DNA of 64,000 bases from Artocarpus heterophyllus (GCA_025403435.1 CM046332.1:6689903-6753902); one strand, 5' to 3'. Shown: positions 20,931-34,932, numbered from the stretch's first letter. The notes: generated from the letters alone by a model not told the origin. Made by a program: numbers and translations.

Positions 20931-23543
20931 TAAATTATTTAGCATGGTTTTCTAAAAGTTTCTTGATTCTCAAAGAGCATAACGTAATGTTAAATTAATG
21001 TTTGATGTTAAATCTTAGTAATAGAAATATTACTCTGCTACATTTTATTCTCGTGTTAAATGGGACATATACTATTCTTGGTGTCAAATTTTAGACCAAG
21101 TATAGAACATATTGCATTTGGTATTTGATTGTTATTGGCTCATCATTTTCTCATTTATTGGCTACAATATTTCAGTTTCAAATTTAAATTAAAAGTTTGC
21201 TATCACACAAGTACCAAATCATAATAAGTAATGCTAAGGGGCACCAATTCTAATTCTAACTTTTGTACTAGTTCATGAGTTGTTATTTTTTTTATTGGTT
21301 GGTTTGTAAAGATTGCAATATTAATAATAAGAGGTTGCACCCACCAATAATAAAATGACAAACTTATGAGTTGGTACAAACATTGGAATGATAGCTGCAG
21401 TCCCAGCATTATTTGCATAAATTATGAGAAAAAGTAAATACAACATTTAAAACAATATTATGAATTAGGGCAAAAAATAAAATAACATGTTAAAAATATC
21501 ATTTTTCCTTTTGTTGGTGTTAAATACAACATTGTCATTGACATTTATATTGGGGTCTAAATCTACTAGTTGTAGAAATATTGGATTATGGCCTACCGAA
21601 AGAGCTTCGTCTAGTTAAGGTAATAAAATATGAGTGGTAAAAACTTCTTCTAGAACAAATTTAGAATTTGGACTATAGTTTCAATAAAATTTTAAAGCTT
21701 GACTGAATAGTTTGGTGCTTATTAGATAAGTTAAATATTATTTTCTCCCACAAATTCGTTCTCATAGAAATGAAATTCCAAATGTTAATTGAAAAGATGA
21801 CAACTTTTACATCTTCTTTTACCTTTTGTCTAAAAACATGTTATGCGACGTGGGGTGTGTGGTTGTAGTGACGGCTGGTGGCCAGTTATGGGGTCTTAGG
21901 GCTATGACCAGCTGTTCTGGTGGGCAGATCTGGGGTCTTGGGGTTGTGACCAATTTGTTTCTCTGCCAAGATGTGTGGTTATCACAGCTTGAGGTGATCT
22001 TCTTTGATGTGACTGGATCTTAGCAAATTTGGGCCAATTGCTTCGGCCTTGTTATTTTTGAGGGTTAGGGTTGATGTACATTTACCTTTTGAGAATTATA
22101 TGATTTTAGTGGTGAAATTGGTCCTTATTGAGGATTACACTTTGCATCATAGGGTCCTTTGACATTCACATTTCTTTCTATTGGCATAGAATCTCTTTTT
22201 CAAAAAAGGAAAAAATATATGCCACATGGATCATAAGTATGATCATTTCTCAAGAAGGAAACACTTAATATGTTACACTGACACCCTCCTTGAACCCGAC
22301 GTATTTTACGTACTATGTGATACCTTTATAAAAATAGAGTTATTTTGTACTTAATTGAATAAAATTTTGCTATGTTCTAGGCATTTTTATTCCATTTTAT
22401 TTAATTTTTTATTGTATTAAATTTTATTTGTTTAATTTTAGTCAATTTGATTTTGTAGCAATTTATTTTATTTTGATTTCCCCTCTAATTAGTTATTTTA
22501 TCTTCATTCGTGTAGGTAATTTTGGTGAAAATTGACTTGTATGGAAATTTAGAGCTTAATTTGGTTAAAAAGAAAAGAAAATTCAAATTAAATCCAGCTA
22601 AAGCAAGTCCCATGGGGAAGAGTCAAACCCAACACACCTCGCGATCCAAACTGTCGATTGTGTTCAAAAGAAGGCCCAAATCGTGTGTAATTCTCAAGCC
22701 TAACAATAGCGCGTTTCCCTCAGTGTGGTCATGGCTTCATCCAACCAAAACTCGCCATGCATTGCCCTATGTCAGCCTCGCCTGTCTTCCATTGTTTGCA
22801 ACACACGCATATTGCTCTAGCAGTCCTTTAATATGACCTCGACACTAGGTGAGGGCATTAGAGCCTCTATTTGGGTTGCGTTTTTCCCCAGCTGGCGTGT
22901 GAGAAAGGCACTTAACTTGCCCTCGCCACCTTTTTTTGGGAGGAGATATGATAGGCCCCTTGGAGAGGGTTTTTAGGAGTTAATCCCAATTGAGAGTAAA
23001 ATGAAGAGAGAGAAAAAAATAAGTAATTAGTTTGGTTTTTTATTTTAGTTTTAGGGTTAGATTATCTTAGTTTTACTTTAATTTGAAGATTTAGATTTTT
23101 TATTTTCATCAAGATACTATTAGAGAGCATTTTTGAATATACAAAAAGAAGGAAGAAAAAGAGTGGGGAAAGGGGAACTTGGAGTTCAAAACACCTCATT
23201 TTTGGTGATTTCATTCTCATTTTTTTTTAATTTTTTAATTTTGTATATTCAAAGAATGTTTGAATATTGGTGTCATTTATTTTTATTTTTATTTATGACT
23301 TGAGTTTTTGTTTTATGGTTGTAATGGATCCTTTTAATACATTCTGATTTATTTTTGCTCTCTTGGATTGGTATTTGATTTGATAATTGTCTATTCTATT
23401 ATGTGCTTAATGCTCTCAGTGATTTGGCCAATCATTAGGTGTTGATGTTGGACTTGGTTGAAATTGGAAAATGGAAATTGGGTCTTAATCAATAATAGGG
23501 TAGCATGCATAATTTGGAATAAGAATATATACTTAGTGCATGT

Positions 23544-24635
23544 TGTTAGAGATAGTTCCTTAAGGAGTAAAATCTTGTAATATTTTTTTAGAGACATCTT
23601 ATCAATAAAGAGATTATTGATTATTTATACACCAAATATTGTTCTCTTTATTGTTTATTTTTGTTGAATGTATGATAAGCAAACAAAAGTCTGAGACTGT
23701 TGGTCTAAACCTTTAAGAATCGTGCAAATGATGGACAAATTATGCGGAATACATGAATCTTGAAGGTAATGGTCTAAATCATAAGATCCGTAATCGAGGG
23801 AATAAAGTTGGGCACTGTATTCATGCTAAGATTGTTATCTTGTCTACATCCTAAACAGAAGATGGCTCGTCTTGGTCATCGAAGTAGGACTTCGTGAGTA
23901 GAAACATTGGCGCATTGTTATAGGTGATGATGTATTGGATCAGGATATAAAAGTTGAATTGATTTAGTTAGTAATTCCTTTTGTCCAAATCAATTCACTT
24001 TAGATAATCACATGTGTTGTGTCTTAATCCTAAAATGACTAATGGACCTACATTCTTGACTTATGTCTTTTGATGTACTAAAAGGTGACTTCTTGACTTA
24101 ATGATGATATGCATACCAGTATGTTAAAGACGTGACTCTTGATTGACGTAGATTCGTTATTCATAGATATTGAATATAGCTCTTTTTGTAGAGTTAATAA
24201 TATTCTATTATATGCATTATCTTGTAATTAGAAGACTAGAGCGCTTAACCATTTGGATACATAGGTATAAACAAATGGTGTACTATCTATGGATAGTAAG
24301 TATTCTAATGGTATGATAATGGAACGTAAGATAAAAATAATCAGGAAGGTAAAACCGAATTTATCCTTAAGTCGATTATGAATATCCTATGGGGATGTAA
24401 CACATTATGATATGTCATGGAGGTTAGCTTATTGAAGCTTCGTAATTTTATATAGTTCGAGAGTGTAGCTTTAAGCTTTTAGTGGAGTAGCGTTAGAGTT
24501 GATAGTTATAAAATTTGTATCTAAGATATCATATTTTATAATTATATGAGCTTGAACTATATATGCCTATCGGGTCCCCTTTCCTAGCTCATTATAAATC
24601 CTGTAACAATATAGCATATTTTTCCTCCATATTGG
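23544..24635 (+). repeat. copia4: truncated LTR in plus orientation
   Basis: It starts TGTTAGAGATAG at 23544 and follows, in reverse complement, the 2-kb copia LTRs to the right (for example 26240-27289): CCTTAAGGAGTAAAA, GTTTAGACC-like blocks, CATGGAG, GGAGTAGCGTT and GGTCCCCTTT-CTAGCTCA. It stops at ATTGG where copia3 begins, so copia3 inserted into it. The rest should lie beyond the window on the far side of copia3. Confidence 0.83.
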
Positions 24636-24858
24636 TGCTGAAAAAATAGTATGCAACAGAATTTTAAAATTTTTTTATATCAGAGTATTTTTTAAAACAC
24701 AAGTTTGACACACTATATATATACATTAACCAGATCTTACTAACTTTTGAGTGTTGAAAAGCTTCTGTAATCAATGAAGAGAAGTAACATTCCAGAAAGA
24801 ACTCAAGTAACTGGCATTCTTTGCTATTCTCTATCTATTATAGAAGTGAGTGTGGGTT
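24636..24858 (-). repeat. copia3 3' LTR, outer part
   Basis: Starts TGCTGAAAAAATAG, a variant of the family end TGTTGGAAAAATAG, and runs to GAGTGTGGGTT, where copia2 interrupts it. It continues at 50144. Confidence 0.85.
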
Positions 24859-25280
24859 TATTGGAAAAATAGTACGCAGCAGAATTTTAAAAATTTTATA
24901 TCAGAGTATTTCCCAAAACATAAGTTTGACATGCTATATGCATAAATTAACTGGATCTTACTAACCTTTGAATGTCGAAGAACTCCCGTAATCTGTGAAG
25001 AGAAGTAACATTTCAGAAGAGCCTCAACCAATTGGTCTTTTTTGCTATTTTCTATCCACAATCGGAGTGAGTGTGGGCTCATACATACAACTCTCCCTCC
25101 AGGTGACTCTCCTTCTAACCAATTGAGAGAACCTAAAGCTAATGTCTGTGATTTGTGAACAAGAGCTCTCAAGGAGTTTTAGATTCTCACCAATAGAGTA
25201 TCACTCTTAATCTCCCAATTGATCTAAATAACTTATGAGACTTACTCCCTATTTATAGAGGTTGGGTCTAGGGTCAGTCT
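24859..25280 (-). repeat. copia2 3' LTR, outer part
   Basis: About 422 bp, ending CTAGGGTCAGTCT, where copia1 interrupts it. It continues after the duplicated AGTCC at 41350. Confidence 0.9.
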
Positions 25281-27289
25281 TGTTGGAAACGTGGTGCGCA
25301 GCGGAATTTTTAAAAAATTTCATTAGAGTAATTTCTAAAACACAAGTTTGACATGCTATATGTATAAATTAGACAGATCTTACTAATCTTTGTGTGAAGA
25401 ACCTCTGCAACCTGTGTAGAGAAGTAATGTTCTAGAAGAGCCTCAACCAACTGGTCTTCTTTACTATTCTCTATCCACAACCGGAGTGAGTGTGGGCTCA
25501 CACGTACAGCACTTCCACCGATGGCTCTCCTTCCAACCAATAGAGAGAACCCAAAGCTAGTGTTCATGATTTGTGAACAAAAGCTCTCAGGGAGTATTTC
25601 AGATGCTCACTAGAAGAGTATCACTCTTAATTTCTCAATTGATCTAAGTAAATCATGAGACTCACTCCCTTTATATAGCTATTGGTCTTGGGGTCAGTCC
25701 TTACCAGATTAGGTCTCAAAAACTCAAAATAGAATCAAGTTCGGATCAATATCTGATAAGATCCGCATGAAAACGCGTAATCTTATTTCTCGCTGATCGA
25801 CAGGCCGAACATCCTGATCGGCAGACGGAACAGGATCCATCGGCAGGCCGAACTCTCGAGAAAAAATCTCCGCGAATCTTTTATTTTCCACCCAAGATTC
25901 TAAAGGATAAAGTCTTAGTTTTGATTCAAATAACTCAAAAGAAAAGATATCTGATCAAAACAAACTTTATCAAGATAATCTCTAAGAAAATAAATCAATT
26001 CACAATAATTCTACAAGTTTATCTTGATCTAATTTATTCAAAATTAAATCAACCGATAAACAGACAAGAATTATCCGATCCCAATAATTCAACAAGTTTA
26101 TCTTAAATTAATTTTATTACAAAATTAATTCAACCAATAAACAGACATGAATTATTTGATTCTTACAAATTTTAAACCAATCTGATAATTCCGACATAAG
26201 TCACCAATTATTGAAAAAGCACGCCGTGTCGTTATAGGATTTTGTGAGCTAGCAAAGGGGACCAAAATGGACCTATAAAGTTCAAGCTTATGATAATTAT
26301 GAAACCCAATATCCCAGATATATATTTCACAATTATCAACTCCAACGCTACTCCATTAAAAGCTTGGAGCTGCACTCTCGAACTTTATAGAATTACAAAG
26401 CTCGTGTAGCTAAGTCTCCATGACATATCAAAGTGTATCGTATCCCCATATGATAATCCATAATTGGCTTAAGGACAAGTTCTGTCTTACCTTCCCGATT
26501 ATTTTTATCTTACGTTCCATTGTCTCACTATTAGAAAACTTACCATTCAAAGATAGTATACCATTCGGTTACACCTATGTATCCAAATAGTTGAGCGCTC
26601 CAGTTTTCCAATTACAGGACAATGCATATAAGAGGATATCATTACTCTGAAAGAGAAGCTATGGATTCCATATCTTTGAATAACAAGTCTATGCTATCAA
26701 GAGACATGCCTCTAACGTACCGGCATGCATACCACTATTGAGATGTGGAAGTCACCCATTGGTACATCAAAAGACACAAGTCAAGACAACGGACCCACTA
26801 TTCATCTTAGGATTAAGATACAATGCAAATGATTGTCTAAAGTGAATCGATTTGCCAAGACAGAATTATTAATCCAAATCAATTCACTTTATGTCCCGAT
26901 CCAACACATCGTCACCTATGACAACGCGCCAATGTTTCTATTCACAGAGTCCAACTCCGATGGTCAAGACAAACCATCTCCCAAAAGGGATATAGACAAC
27001 ATAACAATCTTTACATGAATAAAGCGCCCAACTTTATTCCCTCGATTGCGGATCATATGTTTTAGACCATCACCTTAAGAATCGTGTCTTCCGCATAATC
27101 ATCCCATCATATGCCCAATTCTTAAGGTTTAGACCGATAGTCTCAGACTACTGTTTGCTTAACATACATTTAACAAATATGAATGTAAAGAGGACAAGAT
27201 TTGGTATATAAATGAATAAATTCTTTATTGATAAAAATGTCTTCAAAAACATATTACATTTTTACTCCTTCGGGCATGCATGTCTAACA
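25281..27289 (-). repeat. copia1 3' LTR (2009 bp)
   Basis: TG...CA ends. Nearly identical to the surviving 5' LTR part (25921-27289 versus 39981-41349), so the insertion is fairly young. It carries a motif cluster at 25796-25854 with one unit fewer than the 5' LTR. Short frames inside it recur in every LTR copy and are not genes. Confidence 0.95.
25796..25854 (+). repeat. GGCAGGCCGAA motif cluster in copia1 3' LTR
   Basis: Three units (GATCGACAGGCCGAAC, ATCGGCAGACGGAAC, ATCGGCAGGCCGAAC). Compared with 39835-39914, a 22-bp unit is missing. Confidence 0.85.
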
Positions 27290-27302
27290 ATCTCCCACTT
27301 GC
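27290..27302 (-). other. polypurine tract of copia1
   Basis: On the minus strand GCAAGTGGGAGAT directly precedes the LTR start TGTTAGACATG, the usual copia polypurine position. Confidence 0.82.
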
Positions 27303-27303
27303 A

Positions 27304-30300
27304 CTAAGTGAGTAAATACAGCAAATTTTGCATCCCCATAGCTTCCACATGCCTCTCGAAGACTCTCCCAGTAAGTGTCTTTGTAAATGGATTAGCTAAA
27401 TTGTCCTCTAACGCGATCTTGCACACCGTGACATGCACGCCCTCAACGAAGTCCTTTATCACATGATACTTTCGATCAATATACTTACTCTTCTTGTGAA
27501 ATCTTGGTTCTTTAGCGTTAGCTACCGCCATACTGTTATCATAGTACAGTGATACCGCTTTATCCATACCAGGAACTACCTCAAGATCCCCAAGAAACTT
27601 GCGGAGCCACACTGCTTCTTTTGAAGCATCACTAGCCGCCACATACTCGGCCTCCATCATTGAATTCAAAGTGTAATCTTGCATCGTACTTCTCCAACTG
27701 ATGGCACCGCCTCCTAGAGTAAACACAAACCCCGAAGTCAATTTCCTAGAATCTAGACAGGATTGAAAATCTGAGTCAGTGTATCCTAGAGGAGTTAAGT
27801 CCTCACCTGAATACACAAGCATATACCCTCGAGTCCTTCTCAGGTACTTGAAAATATGCTTTACCGCAACCCAATGGTTCGGTCCTGGATCCGCCTGAAA
27901 TCGACTTACAATCCCGACCGCATAGCTAATATCCAGTCATGTGCAAAGCATGGCATACATGAGACTACCCACTGCCGAAGCATAAGGCACCTTCTTCATG
28001 TATTCTCTTTCTTCAAAAGACTTTGGAGAATCTTTCTTAGAAAGAGTAATTCCAAACCTAGATGGTTGCCCACCTTTCTTGGAATCCTACAAACGTCTTG
28101 AGAATTTTATTTATGTAGCCGGCCTGTGACAAAGCTATCATTTTGTTCTGCCTATCTCGAAAGATCTGGATACCGAGAACAAAATTAGCCTCACCCAAGT
28201 CCTTCATGTCAAACTGCTTGGTCAACCATAATTTGATCGATGACAACGCCCCAACATCATTGCCAATTAGCAGAATGTCATCTACATAGAGCAGTAGAAA
28301 AACCACTTTCCCATCCTTAATGTGTTTGTGAACACATGGTTCATCCACATTTTGTGAGAACCCATAAGTCTTGATCACTTGATCAAATCTATTGTTCCAA
28401 GAATGGGAAGCCTGCTTAAGTCCATAAATTGACTTTAGCAGCTTACAAACCTTACCCTCTTGACCCGCGACCTTGAACCCGTCTGGTTGTTCCATATAAA
28501 TAGACTCATCAAGATAGCCATTCAGAAAAGCCGTCTTGACATCCATCTGTCAAATCTCGTAGTCGAGAGCGGCAGCTATGGACAAGAGAATCTGGATGGA
28601 CTTAAGCATGGCTACAGGAGAAAAGGTTTCCTCATAATCGATTCCTTCCTTTTGCGTATAACCCTTAGCTACCAGTCTAGCCTTAAAGGTTTCGGCCTTT
28701 CCATCCACTCCTCTTTTCCTCTTGTAGATCCACTTACACCCTATGGGTTTTACCCCTTTGGGAAGATCCATAAGCTCCCAGACTCGATTAGTCTCCATAG
28801 ACTTCATCTCTATGTTCATGGCCTCTGTCCAGAGTTTTGAATCAACATCCTTCATAGCTTTTGCGTAAGTATAAGGATCCCTGTCATGTTCATCCGGTTC
28901 AGCCAAGAAGACCTCCCCATTGAACATATACCTCTTAGGTTGATGCCCGATCCTCCCACTACGCCGAAGCCCCTGAGATTGTTGTTCAAGTTTGTTTGGT
29001 TTTTCTACACCGATTGGAATGGTTTCGTTTGGAACCTTTGGAGTGAACGGATCACCCCTTAACTCCTCAAGCACCACTTTGCTTCGAGCTTTAAAGTCGT
29101 CCATGTAACTCTCCTCAAGGAAAGTTGCATTAGTTGAAACCACGACTTTATTTTCCTTTGGGTTATAAAAATAACCCCCTTTAGTCCCTTTTGGATATCC
29201 TATAAAGACGCAAACTTCCGAACATGGTTTCAACTTATTCGGATCCTTAAACAGGACATGAGCTGGACATCCCCATATGCGAATATGGTTTAAGGATGTC
29301 TTCCTTCTTGTCCACAACTCGTGAGGAGTTTTAGGGACCGATTTTGAAGGCACATTATTCAAAAGATAACATGCAGTTTGTAGTGCATATCCGCAAAAGG
29401 ATAAAGGTAATGATGAATAACTCATCATGGACCTAGTCATGTCCAACAAAGTCTTATTCCTTCTCTCCGCTATGCCATTCTGCTGCGAAGTGCCCGGCGC
29501 AGTCAAATGGGATAAAATCCGATTCTCTAACAAGTGTTCCAAGAACTCATCAGAAAGGTATTCCCCACCTCGATCAGATTGAAGTGCCTTTATGGGTCTA
29601 CCCAATTGCTTTTCCACTTTAGCCTGAAACTCCCTGAACTTATCATAAGTTTTGCTTTTGTGGTGCATCAGGTACACATACCCATATCTTGAGTGATCGT
29701 CAATAAAAGTGACGAAGTACTCATACCCTCCTCGTGCCCGGATGTTCATCGGTCCGCAAACATGACTATGCACAAGTTCTAGAACCCCTTCGGCCCTATT
29801 GCCCTTAGACCCGTTTGGTCTTTTGGTCATTTTACCCTCCAAACAAGATTCACACTGAGGTATAGATTCCACCCTTAAGTGACTTAAAGGTCCATCCCTT
29901 ACCAATCTTTGAATCCTATTCATGTTAATATGGCCAAGGCGCAAATGCCAAAGATAAGTCTTATTAGAGTGAGAAGTTTTAAGTCTTTTTGAGTCATTAT
30001 CATTTATCTCAGCATTAAGCAATAAGTCCATCTTAAGTTTTATAAAATATAGATTATTTTGCATCCATCCAGAACAGATAAAAGATTTGTTTTTATGAAT
30101 CACCACTTTTTCATTAAAAGATACCATGTAGGAGTCTTTAAATAAAGAAGATACGGAAATTAAATTCCTTTTAAATTTAGGAACATAAAAACAATCTCGC
30201 AAAATTAAATTCCTATAATTATCAAAGTAAAGATGGACATCTCCCACTGCTTCTGTTGAGACCGAGGATCCATCGCCCATCTGAAGCGTTAAGTCTTCAC

Positions 30301-31252
30301 GCAGCAGACTTCTCGTTTCTTTGAATCCCTGCAGAGAAACATAAACATGATTAGTTGCACTGGAATCTATGACCCAGATGTCACTGGATTCCTCAACCAA
30401 ACAAGTTTCTAAATATAGAAGATCACACCTACCTCCCTTGGAAAGGAAGTCCTTGCAATGCTTCTTTATATGCTCGACCTTACCACAAAAGAAGTACTTA
30501 AGCTTCTTTGGGTTTTTCTTCTTCTTCTTCTTGCTCTTGGTAGTAGCAGGAATAGATGACTTCCCGTTCTTGGCCCGTTGCTTCTTTCCATTCCCTGAGT
30601 TAAGATTGGAACCAGAAGCAGCTACCATGTCGGCCTCACCACCAGCAAGAGACTCCCTGATTAGCAGTTCGAACTCCTGTAACTGTTTCATCAGTTCTGC
30701 CAAGGTCATATCCCGTCTATTACTTAAATTAAAAATAGCTCTAAACGGAATAAATTCCTTAGACAGAGTCTCAAAGACCATAGTCATCTGAGTTTCAGCA
30801 TCAATGTCGGCTCCATTGGCTTGAGCCTCAGCGAGGTAACCCATGACCAACATCATGTGCTGCTTTACAGATGTCCCCGGTCTCTATCTATAGTTTAAGA
30901 GTTTCCGAAGCGCCCCTTGCCGCTTTGTTATGGCCTGGCCTCCAAACATGTCCTCAAGATTATCCAAGATCTGCTTCATAGTCTCATAATCCTGATGTTG
31001 AGCCTGCAGCACGTTGTTGATGCTAGCCATAACATAGCAGCAGGCCTGATCATCAGCATCTTTCCAGCGGTCGTATGCTTGGAATTGCTCATTACTTGAG
31101 TCTCCCGTAGGCTCGGGAGGACAAGAGGTTGTCAGTACATATTTTAGTTTCTCAAAGGATAGGATGATGTCCAGATTCCGTTTCCAATCGTTATAATTCT
31201 CACCGGTTAATTGGTTTTTGTCAAGTATCGATGATAAAGCATTTTTAGACAT
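27304..31252 (-). pseudogene. copia1 gag-pol polyprotein
   Basis: One frame of about 1,316 codons from the ATG at 31252 (MSKNALSS) to about 27304, broken only by TAG at 30886-30884 in gag, TGA at 28549-28547 (Trp before QMDVKTAF) and a 5-nt deletion near 28088. Order: gag; zinc knuckle [13 protein letters not shown] (first Cys lost); protease IDSSATNH (usual DSG changed to DSS); integrase with HLRLGHIN and CESCLEGK, first catalytic Asp changed to His (VHSHVCGP), second Asp (QSDRGGEY) and Glu (GIAERRN) kept; RT with LLLYVDDILLIGND; RNase H with MEAEYVAASDASKEAVWL. The best-preserved copy, yet with at least two catalytic changes in addition to the stops. Confidence 0.93.
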
Positions 31253-32200
31253 TTTCAATCTAAAATAAAGAATCATATACCAAATATAAGAAAACATATA
31301 ATAATAGTTTAGTAAGATAACACAATCATGTAAAATCATACAAATGCGTTTATGTGTCAAAATCTTGAAAATATCACAACCTTACAACGATAATTCCCTA
31401 CTCAGAATTCAACAAGCTCCTAAGAGAGTCATGCCAAATTCAATCAAGAACACGGATCCCCTCCTGATTAATATATGCCATCCAGGACCTGTATGATCCA
31501 GCATATACTAATAATCGTTTCTTTGGCCATTAATTTTATTAACAGAGCTCCTAGGGGAGGTTAATAATAAAATTAACATGAGTGTATAACCATCGTTTCA
31601 ATATTTTATCCATGATTTATAATCACCACCTAGGGGTGTGCAACCATAAATCATACTAAAATACCTTATCCTTTCAGAGATTCAATCTGGTACATGATAG
31701 AAATCCCTTCTTAGGGGTCGGGACCACCATGTTCTTCCTATAGACCAATGATGGAGGCCTTAGGTCCTCTCTTCGAAAACCTTCTCCCACTCAATCTTTT
31801 GAAATCAAGGTTTTATTTTAAAATTATGATGAACAATTTTAATATGAGCGGCACTTCCTATTCTATATGACATGTTATCAATATACATGGAAAATCATAT
31901 TATAATGCAGACAAGCAAAGCAATCAAGCAAAGCTACAAGCAAAATAATAATAACCGTAATATTATGGTTCCACCCTAGAGAATAGAAAACTAAGATTAT
32001 AAGAGAATAATCGAGACAATTATCGATTCTTCATCCTTGAATCCTCAGGCTGTATCCTTCATCATGCAATACCCATCTTCAAGTCCTCAATCCCGTATGA
32101 ATCAAAAACTTCATATTTCCGGTCATATCCAAATTTAAATGTTTCTCAGAATCGTCTCAAAAATAAAATTAAAACTACACTTGAAAAATTGCACCTTTTC
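31253..32200 (-). other. copia1 untranslated leader (truncated)
   Basis: Noncoding, similar to 46432-47390 in copia2 and 61201-62155 in copia3. It stops at CACCTTTTC, just before the place where the other two copies carry their leader motif cluster; gypsy copy B sequence follows. The rest of the leader and the primer site are lost. Confidence 0.82.
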
Positions 32201-32279
32201 CGATCATGATTATTTTAATGTATGTTTAATTATGATGCATGATGAATTGAATGTTTTAATGTATGGCATTTAAGGACAG

Positions 32280-32387
32280 TTCGGTAGGCCGAACAGACTG
32301 CCAAAGATCGGTAGGCCGAAGGAAGCCATCGGCAGGCCGAACTTGGTGGAATCGACAAGCCAGAGAGGAAAATCAGCAGGCCGAACA
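32280..32387 (+). repeat. motif cluster 1, gypsy copy B 5' LTR
   Basis: Five degenerate GGCAGGCCGAA-type units, same order as 2227-2332. Confidence 0.82.
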
Positions 32388-33632
32388 TGGCTGACGAGCA
32401 GTCAGCAGAAATCTCTCCAATTTCATGGCTGAGATAGTTACGTTAAATGAGTGATTTATTGTGATTAATTGGCACAATAATGGAATGTTTTATTAGTTAA
32501 GGAAAATAAAAAGGTTTGACTTTGCATTGATTTGTGTTATTTTAAATGGTTTCCTATTTTAAGAGGGCAAAATATGATAAGATGTGATGATTTGTTTAAC
32601 TTTCTTTTTCTTCTCTCCTTCCTTCATGCTTTGGGCTGTCAAATAGTCAGAAATTCTGACTTAATGGAGGGCAATGAATGTTCATTATGCTTGTTACGTT
32701 AAAATTTTTTTAACGATTCTTTTCCTCAGCTTTTCTCCTCTCATTCACTATCTGAGACGTTTTTTGATTTTCTCTCTTTCTTTTCTTCTCCACGAATCCC
32801 ATCTCCTTCCCTCTCAAAAAAAAAAAAAATCTCTGTAAGTATTGAAAGAAAAAGTTATATTTCGTTGGTTGAATTCAAGGATTTTGAGAAGAAATTTCAA
32901 GGTAAGAATTTAGTTTTTTTCGGTGTTTTTGAAAAGAAATTCTCCTCCTCAATTCGTCTACAATATCTTTGTTTAGGTATTGTATTTGTTTTGAATTTTT
33001 AATATGTTATGCATGTATGTGTTATGAGATGCTTTCTTAAGTTTCAAGTTGTTTCAACATTTTTATGATAAAATATGAATTTTATATCTTCTACCCCTCA
33101 CAGTAAAATTTACTGTTTAGTCTTAATGCATAAAAAAAAAGTAATGTTATTCAAGGGGTAAATATGATGTTTTTCATGATAGTCGTCAAGAATGTGCATG
33201 TATAATGTATGATGAATGTATTTTATGTTATGAAATTTTTATGCGAATACATTAAGAAAACTGTTTTAATAAATGTTATTTCTGGATTTTGTTTATGAAA
33301 TGTTATGTATGTTTAAATGATTTTATGATAATGACATAATTGTATGCATGATAATATGGTTGTTTTTATATGCTTAAGGTAATTTTTATGATTTAAGAAA
33401 AATCATAATAACATGTTTATGTGATGACAATTTTTATGGTTATGACTTATGTTTGTAATATGAGATGAATGAATATATATATGAATGATATATGAATGAA
33501 TGCTTTATGATAAGTATTAATTTTATTGTATTTTTAAATGGATAAATGGCATGAACACTCAAAGAAGCGAGCACATCGAGACCGCAGCGTCGTCACCAAA
33601 AGTATATTAAGGTTAAGTAAGCTAGCATTAAG

Positions 33633-34138
33633 GTAAGTACATTCTCACCGGCAACATGAAACGTTTTTCAAGGATTTGATGATTTGTTCACAATGATGTT
33701 CATGATGATTTTATGGTTATTTTTCCTTAAAGGATTTCTTATGAAAGATTATCATAATTTAAAAGTTATGAATGTATGATGATGACATGTTTCAAAGCAT
33801 GAAAATTATGTATATATATGTATCACCTAATAATTGTTGCACACCAATGTTATGTTATAATATGTTATGATGTCATGTTTGGTTTTGGATTAGCTACCCT
33901 TCTCCTCTCATGACGGCGTGCCTATGATGATGTTTATGGTGCAACACTTGGGCCCTTAAGATAAAAATGGAATAAGTTTTAATATGATCAATGTAACGAA
34001 AGATATGTTTTATGAAATTGTGCTTAAGGCACTCTTATGATATGATGAGGATGAAGATGTATATGAAATGTTTTATATTGTGAGAATTATATGTATTTAC
34101 TAAGCATTAGCTTAATCATGTTTTATGTCATGTTGCAG
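33633..34138 (+). other. intron-like segment, gypsy copy B 5' LTR
   Basis: AAG/GTAAGT donor and TGTTGCAG/A acceptor at the same positions as in LTR A; length 506 against 505 nt. Confidence 0.38.
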
Positions 34139-34407
34139 ATAAGGGTAAGAAAATCTTGGAATAGGTAGAGGACATGAAAAGGCGTGTGGACACAAAGCTC
34201 AATGAATTGTAACCAGAAGAAATGCCAAGATGAACATCTTATGTTTTAAATGAAGTTTTATAATTAGAACATTATTTTTATGTTAAGTTTTAAGAATACT
34301 TAAACTATGGTTTTATAAGTTATTTTATCATTTTAATGAATTTTGATCTTCTGCATTTTTATGAAAGTTGGTTTGTTTTAAAAAATTAAGTTTCTCAAAG
34401 ATTTTGG

Positions 34408-34580
34408 TTCGGTTGGCCTGCCAAACATCCTTGGTCGGCCTGCCGATAATGTTTTCGGCCTGCCAGAGAAGATGAGTTTTTAAGCCAGTTTTGCAAAGCC
34501 TTTACCAGCTGCCGGTTGAGGAACTCCGGCCTGCCGATCATGTTCGGCCTGCCGAAGTCCCAAGTTTGGCCTACTGAACT
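34408..34580 (-). repeat. motif cluster 2, gypsy copy B 5' LTR
   Basis: Units in TCGGCCTGCC orientation; one 22-bp tandem unit fewer than LTR A at the end. Confidence 0.82.
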
Positions 34581-34932
34581 GTGGGAGTAAGTAAGCTTTA
34601 AAATGTTATGATGATTGATGAGATATGTTGTGATGTTTTTATAAGTTTTGATTTTACAACTTGGTATATCTATGTCCTCAAAATAAGATTATGATTAATT
34701 TAAAGTTTAATTGAATAAATTATAATATGGAATGAGTTAAGCAATGTAATTTAATAATGTTGAGTTAATAAAAAAAAATGTATGAATGGATCCTGGTTAG
34801 GTATGTTTTACTTTTACAATTAAAAGTATCGTTTAAGTTTTGTATTCATATATATGCTTAAAGTCCAAGTAAGTATGAATGTAAAAATATAATGACATCT
34901 ACGACATCTGATCTAAGGGGCGTTACAGGCTT

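Larger units (their letters stand above)
19986..23543. other. gene-poor intergenic DNA
   Basis: No supported gene. Notable pieces: a GGGGAT-rich region at about 20288-20930, a 30-bp tandem repeat at 20563-20620, and a degenerate GGTCTT/GGGGTC repeat near 21860-21955. A stretch at about 22290-23540 with pyrimidine-poor, T-rich organisation and a gene-like GC-richer core (22600-22960) could be an old LTR remnant, but no terminal repeat or coding trace proves it. Confidence 0.6.
32204..34927 (+). repeat. 5' LTR of gypsy copy B, truncated at its start
   Basis: It joins copia leader at about 32200 and ends GGGGCGTTACA at 34927. It has both motif clusters (32280-32387 and 34408-34580) and the intron-like segment at 33633-34138. 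Confidence 0.92.

Noticed and set aside
21826..22023. 65-residue frame with Gly/Trp repeats
   Set aside because: It is made of degenerate GGTCTT/GGGG repeats with no recognisable domain or neighbouring exons.
22290..23540. Possible solo LTR of a third retrotransposon family
   Set aside because: No TG...CA ends, target duplication or coding trace could be shown; kept only as a remark in the intergenic entry.
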